From: Symsagittifera roscoffensis
Lineage: Eukaryota; Xenacoelomorpha; Acoela; Convolutidae
Direction of reading: 5' to 3'
NCBI RefSeq assembly: GCF_963678635.1
Contig: NC_087064.1
Span: 51,354,684 to 51,418,683, forward strand
Length of the DNA: 64,000 nucleotides
In this document: piece after piece, positions 20,113 to 30,500 of the stretch
Layout of the letters: each line of letters starts with the position of its first letter
How positions within the stretch are numbered: position 1 is the first letter of the stretch
Position numbers and translations under genes: made by a program
Notes under the pieces: model-generated
Database searches by the model: none
What the model was told of the DNA's origin: nothing
What the model saw: only the letters and a program-made list of their open reading frames with translations

Positions 20113-23100
20113 ACTTTCTCTCAGGATCCTTGATCCTAATCAATCCGTCATTGAGATCGATCGTGACGTCAAAGTTGCGAACGAAATCCCTTCCTAAGAT
20201 GAACTGGTCGGATTCGTCCAAATTCTCTACTACCAGGAAGCTCATCCAAAGATGTCTTCCTCCGAGCTGCAGTGAAATGATCGGGGTTCGTCCGGTGACA
20301 TAGATCGCTCCCTGATTGGCAGCTGCCAACCTGATGTTTGTCGGTATGAGATCCGACCTTTCGAAACCCATGTCAGTCCAAGTTTTGACTGGCATGACAC
20401 TAACCACTGCTCCCGTGTCTAGCAGTCCCTTTACTGAAAGTTGTCTGCCTTGCACGTCCAGAACGTGTGCGGCCAGATCGGCCTCACAACCAATATGCAC
20501 CGCATCTTGTTCGAGCATCGCGTTGTGTCCGATTCGTCTAACCTTCAGCTCCTCTTGACCAATGTATATCCGGCCAATCTGATCGTTCGCATCAGTTATG
20601 TGAGCTTTCGTGTAGATATTGATGCCATCCACATTCATCAGGATCGGGTAAGGGCCATGTACATCGATATAATGTCCGTCCACTTTCATCAGTCTCGGAC
20701 CTCCCGTTGTGAGCAGCGCTCGCACTGCCCTGGAGTCCAGTTTGGGATCCTTCTCCTTCAGGTAGTCGGCATAGATGTCCAGGTGGACTAGTGTAATCTC
20801 GGATGGTTCACTCAAGTTCTTGACCACCTGGTGCCCTGCGACTGAGATGATGGACATTATTTTGGTCCCCGCCTTCGTCATGCCGAAAGTCTTACCAGAT
20901 ATAACGTTCAGTTTTAGTCCCTGTTTCTTGGGTTCCTCTTTGTCTTCTGCTTTTGTCGTTTTACCCAGGACATTAAAACTTTCCCGAAGATCTGTGCTCT
21001 CCAGCTCCGACCTTACCCATTGCTCAACTTCTTTCGTGGCTAGGTCCTGTTTGACATTCTGCAGCGCTGTCCTTGCCGCCAGGCCGTAATCCACCTTGAG
21101 TGGGCTAGACGACTCTGCTTCGAGGTTCGAGGCTACCACCTCGTCAGGCCATGTCCTAACCTTTTTGGTCGTGAAGGTGCTCGGTGTCGTCTCCTTTCTC
21201 CGAGATTCAGCCTCGTTCATCAGACGTGCTCGACTGGCCTTGACACCCGAAAGCGCCTCTTCGTGGCGGGGATGTTTCGCGACCGCTACTGCGTCCAAAA
21301 ATTGAGTACAATCCGACTTGAAATGTCCCTCCAAATTACAGAAGAAACACCTCGGACCATATTTCATGATGAGCCCTCTGACGTACTCTTCATGATCCTC
21401 GTCGGTCGCGTCGGCGTCCTCGAGAAAGTAGCCTATGGCCTTCATGTTCTGTTTGTATGCAGAACACGCAGAAACGTGATGGTCCATCGAACCACAATTC
21501 GCACACGACCTCCTCTTGTCCATGTCATCGCGAGTTTTGTACCAACTGGAGTTCACACCAGTGTTTGTCCCGCTATAGTTGCCATAATTGCTGTAACGGT
21601 TTTGCGCCCTCGGTTTTATGAGTAAATACTCGCGTGACTTCATACGCAAGTCGTCAGGCGTGGGTACCTGGTGAAGCGACAGGGTGAAGTGAGTGGCCAA
21701 CATCGTCTTCAACTCCTCACTCCTTACTCCATCCATGAACTTCGAAGCAATCGCCAAGTTTCGCTCGGATATTCTCTCATCCGGGTTGCTTCTCCTCCTG
21801 AGCAATTCAAGGTCGTCCAAGATTTTATCTATTGATTCTTCATCTCTTTGACGCCTCTTCTCGAACTTCACCATAGCCTGGTGCCCTTGTACTCCAGAGC
21901 CGAAACGATTCAGTAGGATGTCGAATATCTTGCGAGCGCTGTCTCTCTCATTGGCTCTTTTCGCCATTACACAACTTAATGCAATACCCTCCAGGTTGCT
22001 CGTCAGCGCGCTGCACTCTTGTTTCTTGGAGAGATTCTCTTCCTCAAAGTGTAACTTCATCACCTCTATCCAAGTATCAATGCAGCCGTCTGACTCGTCT
22101 TTATATGACTTCGGCTTTTTCAGTGTCCTTCTTGACCTCTCTCTTCTCTCGGTTGACTTCGAGAGCTTGGTGATGAATGTTTCGAGAGATCTGTTCAGAG
22201 GCTCAAACATCGAGGCATACATCGTTGTGTCCTGTGAGACTGTAGTCAGATCTGGTACTGAACTGACTTGTGGCACGGTTGGCAACCTTGTCTCCGGGGT
22301 GGCATCTGCCTCCGGCGGGACTGGATTTGTCCAGCCAGGCCTCTGCGGGGCTGCCCTTGGCCGCTCCTTGTTTCTAGGTTCGTAGTTCGTTCTCGAGCCT
22401 TGCTGGGCTCTGGCATTGCCGCCCGTACCATCTCCAACATTCGCATGGCGTGAACGCTCCCTTGGGTTGGAATGCTCCTGCCAACTACTCCCATTCAGGA
22501 TCGCGTCAAGCTTCCGCATCATTAAGTCAGACTTTGCATCTAACCTCTTCTCCAGGCTGGTCATCGTGTGGGCGTAGGTACTATCATGATCGTTCAACAA
22601 TCGTTCGATCTCTCTGGTCATCCTAGCCTCTCTTTCGTATGACTCCTTGTTTGCTTGTGCCAGGCTCTCCGCCAGGCATTGGTCGGTGTTGCGAATCAAC
22701 TGAGCTTGATCAACCCTCGCCTGCGACTTCACGTGCGTTAGTTCATCTCTCAGATTCTCTTGACCCTTGTGAGCTCTCTCATCAACTTGATCTATTCTTT
22801 TAGTCATGTCCCGTCTCAGTTCATCCAGACCATTCATTACGCCAGCGAACATGTCACTTATGTCGCCAGTGGCCCCAAATGACGGGGTTAGTCCCAGAGT
22901 AGATGAGGTCAACTGCGGCTGCAGCCTGGTGCTTGATGACGCACCGCCTTTTTGCTTGCTCATGGACGTCATTAATCTGTCGAAGGTTGATGACGCTCCC
23001 ATCGTTATCCCATCTGACATGGGCCTGGTCGGCGAGGCTGATAACGCCTTCCCGTTCTTATCGTTCCTTGGGCACGGTGTGAAGTTCACATCCGGATGGG

Positions 23101-23236
23101 ATGTCTCCGGGTAGTCATAACTGGAAGTTAAACCTACAGTTGGTAGTGACGCCATGCGCTCGTCGTACAATGACTTCCAACTCTTCTTGGCCTTCGAACC
23201 CGGTTGTTCTTCACTCGGGCTTATACTCGACATCAT
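20093..23236 (-). CDS. Gag-protease polyprotein
   Basis: This is an intact frame of 1,047 residues starting with two Met codons. Residues about 150-240 are charged and probably coiled coil. Residues about 385-520 resemble the retrotransposon Gag capsid region (W/F..FE, L, RF and helical spacing). Two CCHC zinc knuckles follow, CANCGSMDHHVSAC near 580 and CFFCNLEGHFKSDC near 632. Near residue 940 is the aspartic protease active site LLDTGAVVSV, with ILGRDF closer to the end. The protease is therefore in the Gag frame, and Pol follows in another frame. The start ATG lies only 16 nt from the end of the shortened 5' LTR, so the normal leader and primer-binding site are absent. The protein would form the particle, bind RNA and process the polyproteins. 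Confidence 0.88.
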   Translation of the reverse strand: MMSSISPSEEQPGSKAKKSWKSLYDERMASLPTVGLTSSYDYPETSHPDVNFTPCPRNDKNGKALSASPTRPMSDGITMGASSTFDRLMTSMSKQKGGASSSTRLQPQLTSSTLGLTPSFGATGDISDMFAGVMNGLDELRRDMTKRIDQVDERAHKGQENLRDELTHVKSQARVDQAQLIRNTDQCLAESLAQANKESYEREARMTREIERLLNDHDSTYAHTMTSLEKRLDAKSDLMMRKLDAILNGSSWQEHSNPRERSRHANVGDGTGGNARAQQGSRTNYEPRNKERPRAAPQRPGWTNPVPPEADATPETRLPTVPQVSSVPDLTTVSQDTTMYASMFEPLNRSLETFITKLSKSTERRERSRRTLKKPKSYKDESDGCIDTWIEVMKLHFEEENLSKKQECSALTSNLEGIALSCVMAKRANERDSARKIFDILLNRFGSGVQGHQAMVKFEKRRQRDEESIDKILDDLELLRRRSNPDERISERNLAIASKFMDGVRSEELKTMLATHFTLSLHQVPTPDDLRMKSREYLLIKPRAQNRYSNYGNYSGTNTGVNSSWYKTRDDMDKRRSCANCGSMDHHVSACSAYKQNMKAIGYFLEDADATDEDHEEYVRGLIMKYGPRCFFCNLEGHFKSDCTQFLDAVAVAKHPRHEEALSGVKASRARLMNEAESRRKETTPSTFTTKKVRTWPDEVVASNLEAESSSPLKVDYGLAARTALQNVKQDLATKEVEQWVRSELESTDLRESFNVLGKTTKAEDKEEPKKQGLKLNVISGKTFGMTKAGTKIMSIISVAGHQVVKNLSEPSEITLVHLDIYADYLKEKDPKLDSRAVRALLTTGGPRLMKVDGHYIDVHGPYPILMNVDGINIYTKAHITDANDQIGRIYIGQEELKVRRIGHNAMLEQDAVHIGCEADLAAHVLDVQGRQLSVKGLLDTGAVVSVMPVKTWTDMGFERSDLIPTNIRLAAANQGAIYVTGRTPIISLQLGGRHLWMSFLVVENLDESDQFILGRDFVRNFDVTIDLNDGLIRIKDPERKYEKKTP

Positions 23237-23251
23237 TGCGTTGTTGCTCTG

Positions 23252-23785
23252 CTAGCTACTCATATTCTGAAATATCAAACAATAACGGTGTTAATTAAGA
23301 GATCTATGACATTCCAGTAGCTATAAAGTTAGTTTATACAGTCCCTTCACATAGAACAGTCTCTGGGGGACCAAGCCTCCGCTCCCGTAATATTCCTGAG
23401 ATAACGCTCTTATCTCTTCCAATTTGTGTCCCGGGAGGGTTCCGTGGTGTATTTCTTCCCCCACTGAAGCCTCCTTCTCCACCAATATCTGTTGACAAGT
23501 GTCTTATCGTGCGTTGTTGCCACGATAAGAGGCTTCGTATTTTCCGTCTCTGGTACGACTGTTTTTCACTATATCTGTCGTTGTTCTGATTTTTGTCACT
23601 TTTTGGCTCAAAATGGCCGTTTTTCGTATTTCTGAGAAATGTCAACTTGAAAATCGAAATTTTAAAAATAAAAATTCTAGAATATTCCGACCCTCCTTCG
23701 CAATACTTTTTCGTCAATAAGGCCTTTAGTCGTTCTTTTTTACGTCGCCGGAAGGTTGTGCTGTGCCATCTGGCAGAATGGCACA
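23252..23785 (-). repeat. 5' LTR of the large gypsy element, 3'-truncated (534 bp)
   Basis: It matches 4553-5086 with about seven substitutions and no length change. It has the palindromic tip and the 9-bp hairpin of the other LTR, and a TATA-like stretch (TATAAAC on the minus strand near 23330). It lacks the last ~349 bp seen in the 3' LTR. After its end only 16 bases precede Gag, and none of them looks like a TGG-starting primer-binding site. Confidence 0.85.
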
Positions 23786-25380
23786 ATTAAGTCAAGGACC
23801 CAGTTGGTCTGCTGAGCTTTTACTAGCTAAGCTACGTATCTTGACAAGTTTACTTTTCATTAGTATGAGAAGTTTTTTTATATCTTTGTTCCTGATATGG
23901 GTTTTGTTCATTTTACTTGGTTTTATCGGATAAATTTTACGCAACTGATTGTTTATTCAGCACATCAATTTTATTAAGAGTTATGAACGTAGTGAGTACT
24001 CTTATAGGTCTTGCAGTTTTTTTTTCGGGAAAAAAATCCTAAAATTTTTTCAAGCTCAATTTTGATTTTTCCCGGTTTGACTTGTGGCTTTTTTTAAAAA
24101 TCAGTGTATTTCAATTGCTAAAAGAAAGGCAAACTTGCCTATCAAACAGTAAAAGTGTAAAAGTCACAAAAAAGGGGTCGACTGTTCATTTCGAAAATGG
24201 AAATTGATTATCTGTTCGCAGCGAAATAAAAGTTGTATGTGTTGATCAAGTTTTCTCAAACTGGGTTAATTTCAAGTAAAAAAGTGTCCATCATAAATTG
24301 TTCAACAAATTCAAAGAGCTTTAAGGCCATCTATTATTTTCTTCGAAATTCAAAAGCTTAAGGCTCTTGAAAAAGCAAGTCATTTTTTTAAATTTTCCTT
24401 GCGTTCATTACTTTTTTCCAACTGCAAGTTGGCTATGTTTCAATTATTTGTTTCGCGCTGGTTTCAAATTCTAACTTCTTTTTGTGTATGAAATATCTAT
24501 TGTGGGTTTTTAGGGCCCTTCAAAGTGGATTTCCGTTTTTTATTTTGAGTTCGAGATTTTTATAAATACGGTTTTGTTTTGAAAACAATAATGCCTAAAA
24601 AGTTATCGAAAACTGATTGCAACTGAAGGAAAACAACCAACAACAGGCCAATGGAACACTTCATCTCAGCAGATAAAAACAAATTGCAAACTTCTTTCGT
24701 TCTCAATTAACTCTCCGTCTAACCCACCTCATTTTGCCTGGAGTTTCGTTGCTAAGAAAAAACAGGTATGTGACGCAAAATACTTAAAATGTTGGAATGA
24801 ACTTCGGTTTGTTGTGGTTTAGAGGGTAATTTACTGTTCTTTAGGAAATCGAGCGCGAACAAAGACCTCTGAACAGAATAACATGCAAGGCGTTCGGGAG
24901 CGCGAAGCTAGTTGCAATGTAGTCATAGTGGAGAAAAAAGCAAAACAACAGCTAGCAGATATGTTTTGGTAAATCTAAATAGTTTTTGTAAGTTTTGGTA
25001 AGTGATGAAAATAGCACTGCGGTAATTCTTGCGCTCTGTACCGGAATCCAATTTCGGCAGCCTCTCCTGCTCAAAGATTTTTGTCAATAATTTTTACTTT
25101 CTAAGTTACGGATCCAGTACAAATGTGATATAGGGGTCCCGCTAAAAACCAAGTGTAAGAAAGGGTACTAATTTGATAGAGTGGTCCCACAAAAAAAACA
25201 CTATGGTAGACGGGTCTCGCATGCATTTCGCATGTTCCACTTTTGACAACCAATTGGTGCATAAATTATTCATGTCAAAAATATCGCGAAATATGTTAAA
25301 ACAGAAACTTTTCAGATTAAAAACTGTAACTATTATATTGTGTATATCAAGAAATATGCTCGCTTCAACTTATTTAACCC

Positions 25381-25682
25381 CCCTTTGATACTTTTTAAAA
25401 AATCCACTTTTGGCCGACCGACCCCAAAATTTTTCTACAGGCGACTTTGGCGCCAATATTTACTAATTTTGAGGGGGAGCGCGCGCCGATAAAATGCAAA
25501 TTTGTTGGTCAACATTTTCCAAAAAGCGCCTAAAAACGCCTTTTTTGACTGTTTTTTTTTTTTTCAAAAATTTGCTTTGGGAGAGCTCAAAAAATCAATT
25601 TGGTTGACATAAAAAAAAAAACTTTCGATTTTTTTTTGAAAATCCGCCCTCCCGCCTCGAGAAAATCCTGGATCCGCCCCTG
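25381..25682. mobile_element. hAT-like non-autonomous element fragment
   Basis: It carries the GCGCCAATATTTACTAATTTTGAG and GAGCGCGCGCC core shared with 29400-29815, 54045-54299 and 62570-62760. It ends with CCTGGATCCGCCCCTG, the reverse complement of the CAGGGGCGGAT-type terminal repeat common in hAT-derived MITEs. The left end is missing and no transposase is present. Confidence 0.6.
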
Positions 25683-26579
25683 GAACTTAGGCATACTTAA
25701 GAGTCATAGTAAAATAGGTCATTTGTGAAATATTTTTGACGAAAAATGACAAGCAAAAGGTTTTTTTTACAAACTTTTGTTTGATTTTTCAAGTTTTTGA
25801 TTCCCAAAATTGCGCTGAAAAACTCCATAAACTACTTTTACTTGAATGAAACTAAGTTGTTACGGCTTAAATTAAGCCTAAATAAGCTACTAAAAGTATA
25901 TACAGTCAGGTCACCTGATAATCTCAAAATTAGACCAAGAATCAAAAATTTCCAACCGGATTTTCTGGACACGATTAAAAGGGCTTTTATATGATATATC
26001 ACTCAACCCAGTCCGATCATTATTTCTGGCACCTGATTTTTGTAGCATCTGAAAAAAAATAAAACACACCTTAATACAAAGTTCCTCCCCTTTTTCAATG
26101 GTCGGAACAAAAAAACTAAAACACTTCCGAATAAAAATATTTCAATGATCGGAACAAAAACTATTTTTCATTTTAAGCTTCGATAATTCAGTTATTATAC
26201 CTTAGACCACAGAGTTGTTTGAAGATCCGATTTTACTAGGTTCGTGTAGAAATATCCTGGTATTGAGAATAAAACGAATAAGTTGTTTCAAAATGGCGCA
26301 TTAGATTTTGCCTTTCACCTTCGAGCGAAAATCAAATAAAACTTCAGATGCTTACAAAAGTCTCAAAAGGAAAAGTTTACTTTCCTTGTTCAAAAGGTAG
26401 CAAACAATCGAACCCCTCCCTCTTAACCAAGCTGTTCCATTCCTGCCTTCAAAATAAAGTTCAATACGGGCCGCTTCCCGTGTCTGTTTTTTGTTCTAAT
26501 TAATGTTTCCTGTTCTTCAAATTTTTGGGCATGCTTATGTTTGACTATTGATCAAAATTTCGAGAGTTTTTTTTCGCTT

Positions 26580-26735
26580 TTTTTTTTTCTAATTTTGAGG
26601 GGGAGCGCGCGCCGAAAAAATGCAAATTTGTTGGTCAACAATTTCCAAAAAGTGCCTGAAAACGCCTTTTTTGACTGTTTTTTTTTTCAAAAATTTGCTT
26701 TGGGAGAGTTCAAAAAATCAAGTTTTAATCAAAAA
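26580..26735. mobile_element. hAT-like core fragment
   Basis: This is a short internal piece of the same family (AATTTTGAGGGGGAGCGCG and the following A/T-rich part) without terminal repeats. It sits at the place where U1 skips a large part of the unit. Confidence 0.5.
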
Positions 26736-27560
26736 AAGAGAACTTACTGAAGCAGAACGAAAAAAAATCGAATTTTCACGATGAATATTGAAGCAATGTA
26801 GTCACATGTAGTTAACTCAATTTTGGGAGAAAAAATTCAGTTTTTTTCTTTTTTCTTGAGTTTTTGTGTGTAGGGAGAAAAAAATTAAGCCTCAAAGAAA
26901 TAATAATGGCATATAAAAGTTTTCAGGTTTAATTTAGCTTATCTCTTACATAAAAAATTGAACAAAAAAGGAAAAATGAATTCTTTTCCCAAAATTGAGT
27001 TCTATAGAAAAATTGAACAGGAGCCGGCAGAATATTTTTCGTTTTTTAAAATGGCACCATTTTCGTACGATGCAGAAAAATTTAGATTTTGACTGTTCAC
27101 CATGGTCATACTTGGTGAAAATTAGCACTAATAAGTCACAAAAATATATTTGATTTGAAAGTGAGTAAACATTAAAATCACAAAGTGACAATTACAATAG
27201 CTTCACTAATAGTAAATTGTTGAATTAACTTGTCTTCAAGAATATGTTTCTGAATTTTAATTGCCATATAGTTCCATTTGAGCACGGGTAATTTAAATCA
27301 GCACTGTACGCACCGCGTTTACTGCAAAAATCAAATTGATTGTGCTGTATAATCTTTATAATTTTTCATCTTAGGGAAGAAGCTTAACGTTTGGTCAAGG
27401 TACTATATAACTCGAGCCGTCATAAAATGAAGCAGTTTGATTGAACTATGAATTTTTTTTACAATTTTGATTAAATGTTCAAAAACGAGCTTTTTTCCGA
27501 TTAGATTGATAATCTGAATTGCGACAGTAGTTAGCGTAGCTTCCATTTTTGGAATAGATT

Positions 27561-30500
27561 AAGTCAAGGACCCAGTTGGTCTGCGGAGCTTTTACTAGCT
27601 AAGCTACGTATCTTGACAAGTTTCCTTTTCATTAGTATGAGAAGTTTTTTTATATCTTTGTTCCTGATATGGGTTTTGTTCATTTCAATTGGTTTTATCG
27701 GATAAATTTTACAGAACTGATTGTTTATTCAGCACATCACTTTTATTAAGAGTTATGAACGTAGTGAGTACTCTTATAGGTCTTGCAGATTCTTTTTTTT
27801 TCGGGAAAAATCCTAAAATTTTCTCAAGCTCAATTTTGATTTTTCCCTGTTTGACTTGTGGCTTCTTTTAAAATCAGTGTATTTCAATTGCTAAAAGGAA
27901 GGCAAACTTCGCTATCGAACAGCAAAAGTGTAAAAGTCTCAAAAAAGGGGTCGACTTCTCTTTTCGAAAATAGAAATTGATTATCAGTTCGCAGCGAAAT
28001 AAAAGTTGTACGTATTGATCAAGTTTTCTCAAACTGGGTTAATTTCAAGAAAAAAGTGTCCATCATAAATTGTTCAACAAATTCAAAGAACTTTAAGGCC
28101 ATCTATTATTTTCTTCGAAATTCAAAAGTTGAAGGCTCTTGAAAAAACAAGTCATTTTTTTTCCCTTGCGTTCATTACTTTTTTCCAACTGCTAGTTGGC
28201 TATGTTTCAATTATTTGTTTCGCGCTGGTTTCAAATTCTGATTTGTTTTTGTGTATGAAATATCTATTGTGGGTTTTTAGGGCCCTTCAAAGTGGATTTT
28301 CGTTTTTTATTTTGAGTTCGAGATTTTTTTAAATACGGTTTTGTTTTGAAAACAATAATGCCTAAAAAGTTATCGAAAACTGATTGCAACTGAAGGAAAA
28401 CAACCAACAGCAGGCCAATGAAACACTTCAGCTCAGCAGATAAAAACAAATTGCAAATGAAGTTTGGAATGAAGTTCGGTTTGTTGTGATTTAGAGGGTA
28501 ATTTACGGTTCTTTAGGAAATCGAGCGCGAACAAAGACCTCTGAACAGAATAACATGCAAGGCGTCGGGAGCGCGAAGCTAGCCGCAATGTAGTCATAGC
28601 GGAGAAAAAAGCAAAACAACAGCTAGCAGATATGTTTGGTAAATCTAAATAGTTTTTGTAAGTTTTGGTAAGTGATGACAATAGCACTGCGGTAATTCTT
28701 GCGCTCTGTACCGGAATCCAATTTCGGCAGCCTCTCCTGCTCAAAGATTTTTGTCAATACTTTTTACTTTCTAAGTTACGGATCCAGTACAAATGTGATA
28801 TAGGGGTCCCGCTAAAAACCAAGTGTAAGAAAGGGTACTACTATGATAGAGTGGTCCCACAAAAAACGACTATGGTAGACGGGTCTCACATGCATTTCGC
28901 ATGTTCTAATTTTGACAACCAATTGGTGCATATTCATTTCAAAAAAGTCGCGAAATATGTTAAAACAGAAACTTTTCAGATTAAAAACTGTAACTAATAT
29001 ATTGTGTATATCAAGAAATATGCTCGCTTCAACTTATTTTACGGTTTATCAACCGTAATTGGGTTAAATTATTTGTCATCAAAACTCAATTTTGGCATTT
29101 TCAAAAAAACTCTACCTTAAAATGGCGAGGGAGGTTCTTACAAAGTAACAAAACATAAAATTTTCAAAATTTTCAAACAGTTAACGTGGAAATTGTTTAA
29201 ACAGGTCAGTTTTTCCAGACAACAAATCACAATTTTCTGAAGCCAAATTAACTGAAGTCGTATTACAACAAGGATAGCCGGCTACTGTGCAAGTAGCACA
29301 AAATTATCCGACCAGTCCTAAAAAATTTAAAAAAAAAAGTTTTCACTAGTTGGTGTCGTTTTTTCTGCAAGCTGTGATAAAAAAGTCTAAACGGAAATAG
29401 AATTTAGGAGGGGCGGATTTAGGGGGGCGGGGGGGACGCCTTCCTTCTCAGGGATTCGACACCATGCCGACGCAAAGGGTCCCCCCTTTGATACTTTTTA
29501 AGAAATCCATTTTTAGCCGACCGACCCTAAAATTTTTCTAAAGGCGTCTTTGGCGCCAATATTTACTAATTTTGAGGGGAGAGCGCGCGCCGAAAAAACG
29601 CAAATTTTTTGGTCAAAACTTTCCAAAAGTGCCAAAAAACGCCTTTTTTGACTGTTTTTTTTTCTAAAATTTGTCTCCGGCGCAGAAAATTTTGCCAAAA
29701 TAGGGGCAAAACAGTGCTTTGGGAGAGCTCAAAAAATCAATTTGGTTGACCTAAAAAAAAGAAAATTTTCGATTTCTTTTTCAAAATCCGCCCCCCCTCG
29801 AAAATCCGCCCCCCCTACTTAAGAGTCATAGTAAAATAGGTCATTTGTGAAACATTTTTGACAAAAAATGACAAGTAAAAGGTTTTTTTTACAAAATTTT
29901 GTTTGATTTTTCAAGTTTTTGATTCCCAAAATTGCGCTGAAAAACTCCATAAACTACTTTTACTTGAATGAAACTAAGTTGTTACGGCTTAAATTAAGCT
30001 TAAATAAGCTACTAAAAGCATATACGGTCAGGTCAGGTCACCTGATTATCTCAAAATTAGACCAAGAATCAAAAATTTCAAACCGGATTTTCTGGACACG
30101 ATTGAAAGGGCTTTAATATGATATATCACTCAACCCAATCCGATCATTATTTCTGGCACCTGATTTTTGTAGCATCTGAAAAAAAACTAAAACACACCCT
30201 AATACAAAGTTCCTCCCCTTTTTCAATGGTCGGAACAAAAAAACTAAAACACACCCGAACAAAAAATTTTCAATGATCGGAACAAAAACTATTTTTCATA
30301 CTAAGCTTCAATAATTCAGTTATTATACCTTAGACCACAGAGTTGTTTGAAGATCCGATTTTACTAGGTTCGTGTAGAAATATCCTGGTATTGAGAATAA
30401 AACGAATAAGTTGTTTCAAACTGGCGCATTAGATTTTGCCTTTCACCTTCGAGCGAAAATCAAATGAAATTTCAGATGCTTACAAAAGTCTCAAAAGGAA

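Larger units (their letters stand above)
4204..23785 (-). mobile_element. 19.6-kb Ty3/gypsy LTR retrotransposon with accessory ORFs
   Basis: The element runs on the minus strand and is bounded by TGT...ACA termini and an ATT duplication (4201-4203 and 23786-23788). The uninterrupted sequence around 27551-27565 is the empty target. Order of parts: 5' LTR, Gag-protease, Pol, macrodomain protein ORF3, SGNH-domain protein ORF4, long ORF5, purine-rich tract, 3' LTR. The Pol order RT, RNase H, integrase, with a GPF motif after the integrase core, places it in Ty3/gypsy. Typical members are about 5-10 kb, so this one is about twice the usual size, because of ~10 kb of coding sequence after Pol. Base composition is close to balanced, unlike the AT-rich host DNA. 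It is probably not autonomous now, because the primer-binding site and part of Pol are missing. Confidence 0.9.
23786..27560. repeat. Tandem unit U1, AT-rich non-coding
   Basis: This is the second unit of the array. Positions 23786-25375 match 27558-29035. Positions 25376-26435 match 29479-30565. About 26435-26580 matches 900-1040 in U0. About 26730-27290 matches 34190-34748. Compared with U2 it lacks several kb in the middle. No gene is supported. An 81-codon frame at 26946-27191 recurs at 34410-34655 but lies in the receptor 3' flank and has no protein features. Confidence 0.8.

Noticed and set aside
26946-27191. 81-codon minus-strand ORF repeated at 34410-34655 and in part at 3618-3809
   Set aside because: Its recurrence is explained by the tandem units. 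It lies in the receptor 3' flank, is rich in Phe/Lys from homopolymers, and the U0 copy differs in length and frame.
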